Shown here one piece after another: positions 23,665 to 33,895 of a stretch of 64,000 nt of DNA (position 1 is the first letter of the stretch; every line of letters starts with the position of its first letter). The position numbers and the translations under genes are program-made. This stretch comes from Actinoallomurus purpureus (GTDB taxonomy: Bacteria > Actinomycetota > Actinomycetes > Streptosporangiales > Streptosporangiaceae), in the NCBI RefSeq assembly GCF_024055795.1, contig NZ_JAMXMY010000032.1:1-64000 (forward strand), given 5' to 3'. The notes under the pieces were generated by a model. The model had not been told where the DNA came from and searched no databases. It saw only the letters and a list, made by a program, of their open reading frames with translations.

Positions 23665-24147
23665 ATGAGCGGTGTCGCGTCCGTGGTGACCCTCGTCGAA
23701 CTGCTGCGGGACAACCCGGAGTCCTGCCGGTGGACGGGCGGGCTGAGCCCGGAGGACCTCGACCGGGCAGAGCGGGAGCTCGGGACGGCGTTCCCTCCCG
23801 CCTACCGCCGCTTCCTCGCCGAACTCGGCTCCTGCGACGTGGACGGTACGGAGTTCCTCGGCGTCTACCGGACGCCCGCCATCGGCGACACCCTCCTGGG
23901 CACGGTCAGCGAGACACTCCAGGCGCGGACGGACCCGCGCTTCCCGCCGGACCTGCTGGTGATCCAGCACGACGGGATGGGCGGGCTCGTCTCCCTCGAC
24001 GTCTCGCGCAGGGACGACGCGGGTGAATCGCCGGTCGTCGTCTGGGATCCGGGGTCCGCCGACCGCGGCGGTCCCGAACGGCTCGCCGACGACTTCGGCG
24101 CCTACGCCCTGCGACAGTGCCGCCGAGCACTCACCAGGGGCGGTTGA
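23665..24147 (+). CDS. SMI1/KNR4 (SUKH) family protein
   Basis: 160 residues from ATG 23665; longer in-frame starts back to 23578 exist but add a low-complexity leader. Family signs: L-S-P-E-D-L-D-R-A-E-R-E-L-G, the F-P-P-A-Y-R-R-F-L core and a Trp-containing C-terminal strand (V-V-V-W-D-P-G). SUKH proteins are best known as immunity proteins of bacterial toxin systems, but lone copies also occur. No toxin gene is adjacent. Confidence 0.8.
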   Translation: MSGVASVVTLVELLRDNPESCRWTGGLSPEDLDRAERELGTAFPPAYRRFLAELGSCDVDGTEFLGVYRTPAIGDTLLGTVSETLQARTDPRFPPDLLVIQHDGMGGLVSLDVSRRDDAGESPVVVWDPGSADRGGPERLADDFGAYALRQCRRALTRGG

Positions 24148-24319
24148 CATCACGAACGCCACGCCCCCGTTCGCGCTGCATGCCAAGACGCTGCCGGACG
24201 GCCGCAGGGCGACGGCGAGTACCTGGCGATCGACACGACCAGGCTGCCCGCGGCCACCAGCAGCGCCACGGTCACCATCAGGGTGACCGCACCGAACGGC
24301 GGCTGACGCGGCGGCGCGG
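24148..24319. other. Intergenic stretch with a possible minus-strand membrane-peptide remnant
   Basis: The minus strand at about 24150-24310 can encode one strong hydrophobic span (L-M-V-T-V-A-L-L-V-A-A-G-S-L-V-V) followed by a polar tail. No ribosome site or family match supports a gene. It may be the end of a decayed membrane protein. Confidence 0.3.
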
Positions 24320-25615
24320 TCAGCCTTCCAGGAACGCCTTCAGCGCGCGAGCGAGGAGGTACGGGTCGTCGGCGCCGCAAAGCTCGCGGGCGGAGTGCAT
24401 CGACAGCATGGGCACGCCGATGTCGACGGTCATGATGCCGTGGCGGGCGGCGGTGATCGGGCCGATCGTCGTGCCGCACGCCACCGCGTTGTTGGAGACG
24501 TACTCCTGGCAGGGGACGCCCGCCCGCTCGCAAGCGACGGTGAAGACGCCGCGCCCGACCGCGTCGGTGGCGTACCGCTGGTTGGCGTTGACCTTGAGAA
24601 TCGGCCCCCGGTTCGGCATCGGGTGGTGCGTGGGGTCGTGCTTCTCGGGGTAGTTCGGGTGGACGGCGTGGCCGGTGTCGGCGGAGACGCAGATCGTGCC
24701 GGCGAAGGCCCGAGCTCGCTGGTCGTACGAGCCGCCGCGCGCGAAGACGGACCGTTCGAGGACGGTGCCGAGGATCGGGCTCTCCGCCCCCGTCTCGGCC
24801 TGGCTGCCGTTCTCCTCGTGGTCGAAGGCGGCGAGGACGGGGATGTAGGGCAGGTCGGGTGAGCCGGCGGCCACGGCGGCCAGCGCGGCGGTGCCCGCGT
24901 GCGTCGACAGCTGGTTGTCGAGCCGCGCGGCGGCCAGGAACTCCCGGTCCCGGCCGAGGTACGCGGGCGGCTGGACGTCGTGGACCATGAGGTCCCAGCC
25001 GACGATCTCAGACGCCTCGACCCCCGCCTCCTCGGCGATGAACCGGATCAGCGCGCCCTCGTCGACTCCACCGAGGGACCAGATGGGCTGCAGGTGCCGC
25101 TGCCGGTTGAGGAGAAGGCCGTTGTCGTTGACGCCCCGGTCGAGGTGGGGGGCGAGCTGTGGCACCCTCAGCAGCGGCCGGTCGACGGCGACCAGGCGCG
25201 TGCCGCCGTCACGGAACGCGATGCGGCCGGAGAGCCCGAGGTCACGGTCGAGCCAGCTGTTCAGCAGCGGGCCGCCATAGACCTCCACGGAGATTTGCCG
25301 CCAGCCGTACGCGCCCGAGTCGGGCCGCGGCTTGATCCGGAGGTTGGGCGAGTCGGTGTGCGCGCCGACGATCCGGAACGGCGTCTCCGGGAGCGCGCTC
25401 TCCGGGACGTACCAGGCGACGATCGTCCCGCCGCGTACGACGTATCGCCCTCCCGCCTCACCGGTCCAGGGATCCGTCTCTGCGAGCCGCCGGAATCCGG
25501 CCTTCTCCAGGCGCTCGGCGGCACTCTGCACCGCGTGGTACGGGGACGGGCTGGCGGCGACGAAGTCGGCGAGGTCGTCGGTGTGGCCGCGGTCGAAGTG
25601 GGTCTGCGCGCTCAT
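24320..25615 (-). CDS. apeB: M18-family aminopeptidase
   Basis: 431 residues, typical length. Zinc-ligand and catalytic motifs in order: G-A-H-T-D-S-P (about 84-90), A-A-R-L-D-N-Q, D-H-E-E-N-G-S, S-A-D-T-G-H-A and the final M-H-S-A-R-E. These define the dinuclear-zinc, dodecameric M18 aspartyl-type aminopeptidases that trim N-terminal residues from peptides in the cytoplasm. Monocistronic; divergent from the MMPL gene. Confidence 0.95.
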   Translation of the reverse strand: MSAQTHFDRGHTDDLADFVAASPSPYHAVQSAAERLEKAGFRRLAETDPWTGEAGGRYVVRGGTIVAWYVPESALPETPFRIVGAHTDSPNLRIKPRPDSGAYGWRQISVEVYGGPLLNSWLDRDLGLSGRIAFRDGGTRLVAVDRPLLRVPQLAPHLDRGVNDNGLLLNRQRHLQPIWSLGGVDEGALIRFIAEEAGVEASEIVGWDLMVHDVQPPAYLGRDREFLAAARLDNQLSTHAGTAALAAVAAGSPDLPYIPVLAAFDHEENGSQAETGAESPILGTVLERSVFARGGSYDQRARAFAGTICVSADTGHAVHPNYPEKHDPTHHPMPNRGPILKVNANQRYATDAVGRGVFTVACERAGVPCQEYVSNNAVACGTTIGPITAARHGIMTVDIGVPMLSMHSARELCGADDPYLLARALKAFLEG

Positions 25616-25856
25616 GGGTCAAGGATAAGGAGGGCACCCCCGGCCGTCGGGCGGTCCGGCCACGTCCGGCCGTCTACGGGCGAGGCCGCCGCTCCCCCGG
25701 CAGGGGTCCGGCGCGCGAGGTGGGGCCAGCACCACCATCGGTCGGGTGGTCACCTCCCCGGGGGACCGGGTGCTCACCGGCTGGGGCGCGGATCCCCGAA
25801 TTCCTACCGTCATCAGCGAGGACACGAACCCGCCGGACGGTGAAGGGGAAACGCCG

Positions 25857-28037
25857 ATGAAGGACAACATGGCCGCGCGATTGGGCGGCTGGAGCGCCCG
25901 CCATAGAAAGACCGCGATATTCGGGTGGCTGCTGTTCGTGGTCGCGGCGGTGCTCATCGGCGGCATGGTGGGCCAGAAGCAGCTGACCAACGGCGAGGAG
26001 GGCACCGGGGACTCCGGGCGCGCGGTCCGCATTCTCGAGGACGCGGGCATCAAGAGCCCGGCCACGGAGATGGTGCTCGTGCACAGCGCGGCTCCGGACG
26101 GTTTCCGCGCGGCGATCCCGGACGTGACCCGCGCGATCCGGGACAGCGGGCGGGCGGCCACGGTACGCGCGCCGCTGGTCTCCCGTGATCACCGGGACGC
26201 GCTGGTGCAGTTCGACATGGCCGGTGATCCGAAGACGGCGGCAGACCGGGTGGAACCGGTGCAGGCCGCGGTGGCGCGGGCGGGGACCCGCCATCCCGAG
26301 GTCCGGGTGGAGGAGTTCGGGGACGCCTCCGGCGAGCGCTGGTTCAACAACACGATGGGCAAGGACTTCTCCCGCGCGGAGCTGACCGCCCTGCCACTGG
26401 CGCTCGGCATCCTGCTGGTCGCCTTCGGGGCGCTGCTCGCGGCCGTTCTGCCGGTGGGCGTCGCGCTGACCGCGTTCCTGGCGGCGAACGGGCTGCTCGC
26501 GGTCGTCAGCCACGCCATCCACATGGACGGTTCGGCGAGCTCGGTGATGCTGCTGATGGGTCTCGCCGTGGGCGTCGACTACTGCCTGTTCTACCTGCGC
26601 AGGGAGCGCGAGGAACGCGCCGCCGGGCGCGACCGGGAGACCGCGCTGCGCATCGCCGCCGCGACGTCCGGCCGGTCGGTGCTGGTGTCCGGGCTGACGG
26701 TCATGGTGGCGATGGCCGGAATGTTCCTGTCCGGGATGCTGCTGTTCGAGGGCTTCGCGGTCGCGACGATCCTCGTGGTGCTGATCGCGGTGATCGGATC
26801 GGTCACGGTCCTGCCCGCCCTGCTGTCGCTGCTCGGCGACAAGGTGGAGTTCGGCCGCATCCCGTTCCTGCGCCGGAGGCGGTCGACCGGCCGGTTCTGG
26901 AACGCCGTGCTGCGCCCCGTGCTGGCCCGTCCGGGCATCTCCGCGGTGCTGGCCACCGGGTTCCTGCTGGCGCTGGCCGCCCCGGCGCTCGGCATGCACA
27001 CCGAGAAGCTCCGGATGGAGCAGCAGCTGCCGAAGAACGTCGCCCTGATCAAGACGTACCACCACATCAACGCGGCGTTCCCCGGCGGCCCCGACCCCGC
27101 TCTCGTCGTCGTCAAGGCGTCCGACGTCCAGGCACCCCGCGTACGGCAGGCGATCCGGTCGCTGCAGGACGCCGCCAAGCGGGACGGGGAGTTCGGGCAG
27201 CCGATCCGCGCGCAGGTCCACGCGGCGGCCGGCGTCGCCACCATCAGCGTGCCCCTGACCGGCAACGGCTCCGACGCGACGTCACGGCACGCGCTGGCGA
27301 CCCTGCGGCAGCGCCTGGTGCCCTCGGCGTTCGGCGGGGTCGCCGAGGCGCACGTCGCCGGCACCCTGGCCCTCTCCAACGACTGGAACGCCCAGCTGCG
27401 GCGCAGCATCGTGCCGGTCTTCGTCTTCGTGCTGAGCATCACCTTCGTGCTGATGCTGATCTCGTTCCGCTCCGTGCCCATCGCCGCCACCGCGATCGTG
27501 CTGAACCTGCTGTCGGTCGGCGCGGCGTACGGGGTGATGGTGGCGGTGTTCCAGCATGGCTGGGGCGCCGGCCTCGTCGGCACCCAGGGCGTCGGGGCCA
27601 TCGAGGCCTGGCTGCCGCTGTTCGTCTTCGTGGTGCTGTTCGGGCTGTCGATGGACTACCACGTCTTCGTCGTCTCCCGCATCCGCGAGGCCCATGACCA
27701 GGGCACGCCGACGACGGCGGCGGTGGCGCAGGGCATCCGCGCCACCGCGGGCGCCGTGACCAGCGCGGCCGTCATCATGGTCGCGGTGTTCGCCGTCTTC
27801 GGGACGCTGTCGATGCAGGACTTCAAGCAGATGGGCGTGGGCCTGTCCATCGCCGTGCTGCTGGACGCCACGATCGTACGGGCGGTGCTGCTCCCGGCGG
27901 TGATGACGCTGCTCGGCGAGAGGAACTGGTACCTCCCGCGTCTGCTGTCCTGGCTGCCCGGACCGTCCCACGGCGAGGCACCGGCCCCCGCCGCGCCCGC
28001 CGCGTCACAGCCGCCGTACGTCTCCACCAGGGCCTGA
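25857..28037 (+). CDS. MMPL-family (RND) membrane transporter
   Basis: 726 residues; ATG after GAAGGGG. About twelve membrane spans in two halves: one N-terminal span, a first outside domain, five spans, a linker, then a second span/outside domain/five-span set. Proton-relay motifs G-V-D-Y-C-L-F in the first half and S-M-D-Y-H-V-F in the second mark the MmpL/SecDF-like fold. MMPL proteins export lipids, siderophores or drugs; no lipid or polyketide genes are adjacent, so the cargo is unknown. A strong terminator follows. Confidence 0.92.
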   Translation: MKDNMAARLGGWSARHRKTAIFGWLLFVVAAVLIGGMVGQKQLTNGEEGTGDSGRAVRILEDAGIKSPATEMVLVHSAAPDGFRAAIPDVTRAIRDSGRAATVRAPLVSRDHRDALVQFDMAGDPKTAADRVEPVQAAVARAGTRHPEVRVEEFGDASGERWFNNTMGKDFSRAELTALPLALGILLVAFGALLAAVLPVGVALTAFLAANGLLAVVSHAIHMDGSASSVMLLMGLAVGVDYCLFYLRREREERAAGRDRETALRIAAATSGRSVLVSGLTVMVAMAGMFLSGMLLFEGFAVATILVVLIAVIGSVTVLPALLSLLGDKVEFGRIPFLRRRRSTGRFWNAVLRPVLARPGISAVLATGFLLALAAPALGMHTEKLRMEQQLPKNVALIKTYHHINAAFPGGPDPALVVVKASDVQAPRVRQAIRSLQDAAKRDGEFGQPIRAQVHAAAGVATISVPLTGNGSDATSRHALATLRQRLVPSAFGGVAEAHVAGTLALSNDWNAQLRRSIVPVFVFVLSITFVLMLISFRSVPIAATAIVLNLLSVGAAYGVMVAVFQHGWGAGLVGTQGVGAIEAWLPLFVFVVLFGLSMDYHVFVVSRIREAHDQGTPTTAAVAQGIRATAGAVTSAAVIMVAVFAVFGTLSMQDFKQMGVGLSIAVLLDATIVRAVLLPAVMTLLGERNWYLPRLLSWLPGPSHGEAPAPAAPAASQPPYVSTRA

Positions 28038-28060
28038 GCCCGGCCGGCCCCGGCGGAGCC

Positions 28061-28101
28061 TCGACGAGGGACCGGATCACATCGATCCGGTCCCTCGTCG
28101 A
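28061..28101. terminator. Strong bidirectional terminator hairpin
   Basis: An 18-bp perfect stem (28061-28078 with 28084-28101) and a five-base loop lie between the convergent MMPL and phosphatase genes. Such a long symmetrical stem can terminate both transcripts. Confidence 0.85.
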
Positions 28102-28183
28102 CGGGCTGTGCCGGCTCCCCTGGCGCCTACGTGGAGCGGCTCAGTCAAGGAGGAGGTGCCGTGTCGCGGCTCAGGGATCCTGG

Positions 28184-29776
28184 CTACGAGTGGTGGCCGC
28201 CTCGGGGCTTGCGCAGGACGAACCGGTCGAGCTCCTGGTAGTCGGCGGAGCCCAGGTCGGCGCCGTAGTGCGTCACGGTGATCTGGGTGTTCCCGCCCGG
28301 GGCGTGCGGCTCGAAGTCGAACGCGGCGAACCCGTACGGGCGTTGCAGGTCGCGGTACGCCGACCATGGCGCCGGCTCGGTGGCGGTCTTGGAAACGCGC
28401 TGGGTGGTCGGGTCGCCGGAACCCACGTCGTAGATGACCACTCCGTCGTGCGGGGAGTCGAACGCCGACCACGGCGTCGCGGACGAGTGTCCTCCGCCAC
28501 CGATGATCATGTGGACGGCACCCTTGGTCGTGTCGATGACGGACGCGTCGGTCGCCTGTGGCGCCGGGGTGAGCAGGGAGCTGCCGGGCAGCACGCCCTT
28601 GACCGGGAACGTCCGCTCGAAATGGTGCTCGTGGCCGGCGACGACGAGGTCGACGCCGTACTTGTCGAACAGCGGCAGGAACTCGCGGCGAATGCCGAGG
28701 TCCGCGCCGTTGAAATGCGCCGACGACATCGCGACCTGGTGCATGCAGACGATGATCCAGTCGATGGCGGGGTCCTCGCTCGCCGCGCGGAGCGTCCGCT
28801 CCAGCCATGCCTTCTGCGCACCGTGGCTGTACCCCCGGATGTAGGGGTCGTAGCCCTTGTCCTTGTAGCCGGGGACGTTGTCCCGGCGGTACGCGCTGAA
28901 CGCGCCGTCCTGCAGGCACACGTCGTCATTGTTGATGGAGACGACCCGGATCGGCCCGACCGTGAAGGCGTACCAGTTCCCGGCGTACTCCCGCGACCCG
29001 TTGCCCGGCAGCGCAAAGCGGGTTCGGTAGGACAGGTAGCCGTCCGGGCCGTTGCCGACCTCGTTCTCGTGATTGCCCGCGCACGGCATCCAGGGCCGGT
29101 TCCGCGCCGACCGCTGGTTGTTGTTGAAGAACGACTGCCACGTCTGCACGGGGGCGTCGCTGACGTTGGCGTAGCACAGGTCGCCGTTGAGCAGGTGGAA
29201 CAGGGGGTCCAGCCGCTCGACCGCGTCGACGATGTACCCGGCGTTCGGCGTCGCCGGCCCAAGCCCCTTCCCGACCTTGGCGGGGATGGCCTGGTCGCCG
29301 AAGCTGGTGAACCGGAAGCCCTTGGAACGGCCGTGGGGCGCGGTCCGGAACGACCCGCCGAGCGGCGCGGCGCCTCGGTGCGCGACGTGGTACTCGTAGC
29401 GGGTGTCGGCGGCGAGCCGGGGCAGCGCGGCGTGGTAGGTGAAGACGGTCTCGCCGGTGAGCGCCTCGGTGTAGACGCGTTCCTCCGCGTGGATCTCCGA
29501 CCCGAGCCCGTGGCCCGGCCGGCCGAGCCGTACGGCCGGCCGGCGGACGCGCTGCGGCGCCGCCCACGACACCGCCACCTCGTGGGCCGCGTCGGCTCCG
29601 AACTGCAGGTGCAGCTGCTCCGGCGCCGGGGACCCGGCCTCATCGGGGGTCGTCACCAGCGCCGCCGCGCTCCCCGGCCGGGCCAGCATGGGCGCTGCGA
29701 CGGCCAGCCCACCCAGGCCGCGCAGGACGTTACGCCTGGCGATCTCGTTGCGCGGCTCGTTCTGGGACTCGGCCAT
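28184..29776 (-). CDS. Tat-exported metallophosphoesterase (purple acid phosphatase-like)
   Basis: 530 residues. Twin-arginine signal A-R-R-N-V-L-R-G-L-G-G (about 13-23) followed by an Ala-rich h-region and likely cleavage near residue 38. A fibronectin-like N-terminal domain (about 50-150) precedes the calcineurin-like phosphoesterase domain with L-L-N-G-D-L-C-Y, G-N-H-E-N-E, C-M-H-Q and V-A-G-H-E-H-H motifs that bind two metals. It should release phosphate from organic esters outside the cell. Possibly phosphate-regulated, but I saw no PHO box. Confidence 0.92.
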   Translation of the reverse strand: MAESQNEPRNEIARRNVLRGLGGLAVAAPMLARPGSAAALVTTPDEAGSPAPEQLHLQFGADAAHEVAVSWAAPQRVRRPAVRLGRPGHGLGSEIHAEERVYTEALTGETVFTYHAALPRLAADTRYEYHVAHRGAAPLGGSFRTAPHGRSKGFRFTSFGDQAIPAKVGKGLGPATPNAGYIVDAVERLDPLFHLLNGDLCYANVSDAPVQTWQSFFNNNQRSARNRPWMPCAGNHENEVGNGPDGYLSYRTRFALPGNGSREYAGNWYAFTVGPIRVVSINNDDVCLQDGAFSAYRRDNVPGYKDKGYDPYIRGYSHGAQKAWLERTLRAASEDPAIDWIIVCMHQVAMSSAHFNGADLGIRREFLPLFDKYGVDLVVAGHEHHFERTFPVKGVLPGSSLLTPAPQATDASVIDTTKGAVHMIIGGGGHSSATPWSAFDSPHDGVVIYDVGSGDPTTQRVSKTATEPAPWSAYRDLQRPYGFAAFDFEPHAPGGNTQITVTHYGADLGSADYQELDRFVLRKPRGGHHS

Positions 29777-29864
29777 CAGGGCTCCTCATCGCTCGATACC
29801 GGAGAGCACGATGATCGGCCCTGATGATCGGCGAGTAAACCGATCGCCTCCGGAGGATGAATTC

Positions 29865-32228
29865 CTACCCGAGCGCGAGGGCGGCCAAGGCGGCGTTGAC
29901 GATGGAGCCCGGGAGCAGGTCGTGCATTTCGTACAGCTCGCCGATCGAGCCGGATTGGCCGAACTGGTCGACGCCGAGTGGCACGCACGGCACGCCGAAC
30001 GCCGACCCGAGCCACGCGAGCGCGTGCGACGCGGCGTCGTGCACGGTGACGATCGGTGCCCGAACCGGGAACGCCGCGCGGAGCACGCCCGCCTCGGACG
30101 GGGTCGCCGCCGTCCGGACGCCCTGCCGGAGGGTCCGCTGCCACGCGGAGTACAGCCGGTCCGGGGAGGTCAGGTCCACGACGTGCGCGGCGATGCCCTC
30201 CTCTTCCAGCTCGCGGGCCGCGGCCAGCGCCTCGGGCAGGACGGCGCCGGAGGCCGCGAGCTGCACGGCCGGCCCGTCGACCTCCGACCGGTGCAGCAGG
30301 TACGCCCCGGCGAGCACCTGGCGGCGCAGGACCGCGTCGCCGAGCCGGTCCCGCGCCTCCTCGAACGGCGTCTGGTCCAGGGGCCGGGTGGTCAGGCGGA
30401 AGTAGTAGGCGCCGTCCTCGGCCGGGACCGCGGTGGTGGTCTCCGCCGGGCCGGCGGCGATCCGGCCGAGCGCGTCGCACAGCAGCCAGTCGAGGGCGGT
30501 GGCGTAGGCGGGTTCGAGGTAGGTGACGTTCGGGAGTTCCAGGCCGATCGAGGCGGTGATCGTCGACTGGTGCGCCCCGCCCTCGGGCGCGAGCGTCACC
30601 CCGGACGGCGTGCCCGCGACGACGAACCGCGCCCCGGAGTAGACGCTGTAGATGAAGGCGTCCAGCCCCCGGCAGACGAACGGGTCATAGACCGTGCCGA
30701 CCGGCAGCAACGGCTGCCCGTGCAGGTCGCCGGCGAGCCCGAGCTGGCCGAGGAGCAGGAAGAGGTTCATCTCCGAGATGCCCAGCTCGATGTGCTGGCC
30801 CGTCGGCCCCTCGGTCCACTTGAGCAACGGGTCGACGCTCCACGCCCGCTGCTCGGCCGGCGCGAACACGCCCTTGCGGTTGATGAAACCGGCGAGGTTG
30901 GTCGAGGTGGCCACGTCCGGCGCGGTCGTGACGAGGTACGGCGCGACGTCCTCGGCACGGGACAGGTCGACCAGGATCTTGCCGAACGCGTCTTGCGTCG
31001 AGACGGGACGGGACGTGCGCACCCCGGTCGCCGCCGGAACCGTGACGCCCAGCGCGCCGGGGGCGGGCGTCCGGCGCAGCGCCTCGCGCCGCTGGTTGCA
31101 CAGGATGCCCTCGGGGGTCGCCGGGTCGAACCGCGCCCAGTCGTCGGTCAGCCCCAGAGACGCGCGGAACGCCTCGATCTGCTCGCCGGTGAGCAGCGCG
31201 GAGTGGTTGCGCGGGTTCCCGGCGATCGGCAGGCCGTAGCCCTTCACCGTGTACGCGAACACCACGCTGGGCCGGTCGGTCACCGCGTCGCACTGGGCGT
31301 ACGCCTCGAGCATGGCGACCAGGTCGTGGCCGCCCAGGTCCTGCACCAGCGTGGCGAGCTCGTCGTCGGGCAGGCCGGCGACGGCGTCGGCGACCTCGGC
31401 GGGCGCCCCGTCCAGGAACGTCTCGCGCAGTTTCGCGCCGGTCAGTCCGAACAGCGCCTGGTAGTGCTCGTTCGGCATCGCGTCGATCCAGCGGCGGACG
31501 GCGGCGGGCGCGGCGCGCAGCCGCCGGCCGTACTTGACCTCGACGACGTGCCAGCCCGCCGCCTCGAACTGGCCGCGCCACTGCGCGATCCGCATTCCCG
31601 GCACGACGCGGTCCAGGGACTGACGGTTGAAATCGACGACCCACATGACGTTGCCGAGGCCTTGGGTGGCCGGGTCGGCGATGGCCTCCCAGACGTTGCC
31701 CTCGTCGAGTTCGGCGTCGCCGAGCAGCGCGACGAACCGCGCCTTCGGGGCCGAGGCGCCGCGCCAGTGGGCGTCGACGTAGCGGCGGACGGCGGCGGCG
31801 AACAGCGGCGCGGCCGCGCCCAGGCCCACGGAGCCGGTGGAGAAGTCGACGTCGTCGGGGTCCTTCGTACGGCTCGGGTACGACTGCAGGCCGCCGCGGG
31901 CGCGCAGGGTCGTGAGGTAGGACCGGTCGAGGTCCCCCAGGAGGTACTTGACGGCGTGGAAGACCGGGGAGGCGTGCGGCTTGACGCTCACCCGGTCCTC
32001 GGCGTTCAGGTGCGCGAACCACAGCGCGGTCATCGCGGTGACGAGCGAGGCGCTCGACGCCTGGTGCCCGCCGACCTTCACTCCGTCGCCGGTGTCGCGC
32101 TCCCGGTTGGCCGCGTCGACGATGCGCACGGCCAGCCAGAGCACCCGGCGCTGGATCTCCTCCAGCACGGTCAGGTCGACGCCGGCCAGCTCCGCACCCG
32201 CGACCTCATTGTCACGAACATCCTGCAT
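29865..32228 (-). CDS. AceE-like homodimeric 2-oxoacid dehydrogenase E1 (probable 2-oxobutyrate dehydrogenase)
   Basis: 787 residues. ThDP-enzyme layout as in AceE: N-terminal G-G-H-Q-A-S-S-A-S-L, the diphosphate-binding G-D-A-E-L-D-E-G-N-V-W-E-A near 168-180, a middle transketolase-like pyrimidine domain with the Glu region H-I-E-L-G-I-S-E-M-N and a C-terminal domain. It is the last gene of gntR-acdS-E1, nine bases after acdS. The MdeB family, AceE-like enzymes acting on 2-oxobutyrate, is the close precedent. ACC deaminase makes 2-oxobutyrate, so conversion to propionyl-CoA is inferred. A dihydrolipoyl acyltransferase and E3 would have to come from elsewhere. Confidence 0.85.
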   Translation of the reverse strand: MQDVRDNEVAGAELAGVDLTVLEEIQRRVLWLAVRIVDAANRERDTGDGVKVGGHQASSASLVTAMTALWFAHLNAEDRVSVKPHASPVFHAVKYLLGDLDRSYLTTLRARGGLQSYPSRTKDPDDVDFSTGSVGLGAAAPLFAAAVRRYVDAHWRGASAPKARFVALLGDAELDEGNVWEAIADPATQGLGNVMWVVDFNRQSLDRVVPGMRIAQWRGQFEAAGWHVVEVKYGRRLRAAPAAVRRWIDAMPNEHYQALFGLTGAKLRETFLDGAPAEVADAVAGLPDDELATLVQDLGGHDLVAMLEAYAQCDAVTDRPSVVFAYTVKGYGLPIAGNPRNHSALLTGEQIEAFRASLGLTDDWARFDPATPEGILCNQRREALRRTPAPGALGVTVPAATGVRTSRPVSTQDAFGKILVDLSRAEDVAPYLVTTAPDVATSTNLAGFINRKGVFAPAEQRAWSVDPLLKWTEGPTGQHIELGISEMNLFLLLGQLGLAGDLHGQPLLPVGTVYDPFVCRGLDAFIYSVYSGARFVVAGTPSGVTLAPEGGAHQSTITASIGLELPNVTYLEPAYATALDWLLCDALGRIAAGPAETTTAVPAEDGAYYFRLTTRPLDQTPFEEARDRLGDAVLRRQVLAGAYLLHRSEVDGPAVQLAASGAVLPEALAAARELEEEGIAAHVVDLTSPDRLYSAWQRTLRQGVRTAATPSEAGVLRAAFPVRAPIVTVHDAASHALAWLGSAFGVPCVPLGVDQFGQSGSIGELYEMHDLLPGSIVNAALAALALG

Positions 32229-32237
32229 GTCAGCCCC

Positions 32238-33239
32238 TTAGCGGAACAGTGCGCTGTATCCGTTCAGCGCGGGTTGCCCTCCCAGATGAGCGTAGAGGAC
32301 GTTGGATCCGGCCTCGATCTCGCGGTTCGCCACCAGATCGACCAGCCCGGCCATGGACTTGCCCTCGTACACGGGGTCGGTGATCATCCCCTCGAGGCGT
32401 GCGGCCAGCCGCATCGCCTCCAGGGTCTGCTCATCCGGGATGCCGTACGTGCCGGCGTGGTAGCGGTCGTCGAGGACGATCTCGTCGTCGGCGACCTCCG
32501 TCCCGATCAGCGCGGCCGTGCCCCGGGCGATCCGCGCGATCTGGTCCCACGTCTCCTTCGGCTTGGCCGAGCCGTCGATGCCGATGATCCGGCGTCCCTT
32601 CCCCGCGAAACCGGCGACCATCCCGGCCTGCGTGCTGCCGGTGACCGAGCAGACGACGATGGTGTCGAAGCGGACGCCGAGCTCGCGCTCCTGCTCCTCG
32701 ACCTCACGTGCCCAGCGGGCGAAGCCGAGCCCGCCGAGACGGTGGTCCGACGCGCCCGCCGGGATGGCGTACGGCCTGCCGCCCCGGGCGCGGACGTCCT
32801 CCAGGGCCTTCTCCCAGCTCTCCTTGAACTCGATGCCGAACCCGGCCTCGACCAGGCGGACGTCGGCCCCCAGCAGCCGGGACAGCAGGATGTTGCCGAC
32901 CCGGTCGTAGACGGCGTCGGGCCACTCGACCCAGCTCTCCTGCACCAGCACGCACTTCAGGCCGAGCCGGGCGGCGACGGCGGCGACCTGCCGGGTGTGG
33001 TTGGACTGCACGCCCCCGATCGACACCAGCGTGTCGCAGCCCTGCGCGAGCGCGTCGGCGGCGAGGTACTCCAGCTTGCGCGTCTTGTTGCCGCCGTAGG
33101 CGAGGCCGGAGTTGCAGTCCTCGCGCTTGGCCCACAGGTTCACGGCGCCGCCGAGGTGCTCGGTGAGCCGGGGCATGAGGTGCACGGGCGAGGGCCCGAA
33201 CAGCAGTGACTCGCGGGGGAAGTCGTCCAGTGTCGTCAC
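32238..33239 (-). CDS. acdS: 1-aminocyclopropane-1-carboxylate (ACC) deaminase
   Basis: 333 residues. PLP Lys52 in [10 protein letters not shown], Ser79 in [14 protein letters not shown] with Tyr291/Glu292, and Leu319 in A-H-L-G-G. The Glu after Tyr and the Leu correspond to the residues that separate true ACC deaminases from D-cysteine desulfhydrases. It cleaves ACC, the plant ethylene precursor, to 2-oxobutyrate and ammonia. GTG start with GGAG, overlapping the gntR stop by four bases (GTGA). Confidence 0.95.
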   Translation of the reverse strand: MTTLDDFPRESLLFGPSPVHLMPRLTEHLGGAVNLWAKREDCNSGLAYGGNKTRKLEYLAADALAQGCDTLVSIGGVQSNHTRQVAAVAARLGLKCVLVQESWVEWPDAVYDRVGNILLSRLLGADVRLVEAGFGIEFKESWEKALEDVRARGGRPYAIPAGASDHRLGGLGFARWAREVEEQERELGVRFDTIVVCSVTGSTQAGMVAGFAGKGRRIIGIDGSAKPKETWDQIARIARGTAALIGTEVADDEIVLDDRYHAGTYGIPDEQTLEAMRLAARLEGMITDPVYEGKSMAGLVDLVANREIEAGSNVLYAHLGGQPALNGYSALFR

Positions 33240-33895
33240 GGGGTCTCCTTGTCGAGTAGGTCGCCGAGCGTGGCCCAGATCTCGGTGGTGGCGGCCACGG
33301 CGGCCTCGGTGTCGCCCGCGGCGCAGGCGTTGATCAGGCGGTCGTGCAGGGCGATGGAGCGCCGGCCCGGAAGGGAGCCGAACCGCAGCCGCTCCAGCCG
33401 CCGGATCAGCGGCAGGTGGCGTTCGATCGTCGTGGCCACGGCGCGGTTGCCCGCCGCGGCCACGGGAACGTCGTGCAGCTCGTCGTCGGCGGCCAGCGCC
33501 GCCGGAACGTCGCCGGCGTCGAGGGCGGCGGCGAACCGCGCGTTGGCCGCGCGCATCGTCTCGATGTGCCGCTCCGTCAGCACCGGCACCGCCGCGCGCA
33601 CCGCGAGCTCGTGCATGGCCCGGACGACCACGTAGGCGTCCCGGACGTCGCGGACGACGAGCGGGGTGACGCGGGTGTAGGCGTGCGGCTTGGTCTCGAC
33701 GAGCCCCTCGTCGGCGAGGCGGGCGAGCGCCTCACGGACCGGCGTGCGCGACAGACCGACCCGCTCGGCCAGCTCTCCGTCACGGATGATCTCTCCGGGC
33801 GCGAGGTCGCCATCGATGATGGCGTCGCGCAGTATCCGGTACGCCTGGTCGCGCAGCAGTGACCGGTCGAGACGAGGAAGCCGTTCAGAGGGCAT
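33236..33895 (-). CDS. GntR-family (FCD) regulator of the ACC deaminase operon
   Basis: 219 residues from ATG 33895; a GTG at 33916 is in frame but lies inside the palindrome. N-terminal winged helix ([22 protein letters not shown]) and a C-terminal FCD effector domain with its metal-site Arg/His pattern. First gene of the operon and overlapping acdS, so it controls its own operon, probably as repressor relieved by ACC or a product. The promoter placement suggests a leaderless transcript. Confidence 0.92.
   Translation of the reverse strand: MPSERLPRLDRSLLRDQAYRILRDAIIDGDLAPGEIIRDGELAERVGLSRTPVREALARLADEGLVETKPHAYTRVTPLVVRDVRDAYVVVRAMHELAVRAAVPVLTERHIETMRAANARFAAALDAGDVPAALAADDELHDVPVAAAGNRAVATTIERHLPLIRRLERLRFGSLPGRRSIALHDRLINACAAGDTEAAVAATTEIWATLGDLLDKETP

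Noticed and set aside
29688-33209. A 1173-codon open frame on the plus strand
   Set aside because: It runs antisense through E1 and acdS. Its Arg/Gly/Val-rich composition is what high-GC third positions produce on the opposite strand. It has no domain signs.
32238-33239. D-cysteine desulfhydrase instead of ACC deaminase
   Set aside because: The Tyr-Glu and Leu positions match true ACC deaminases, and the operon with a 2-oxoacid E1 fits ACC use.
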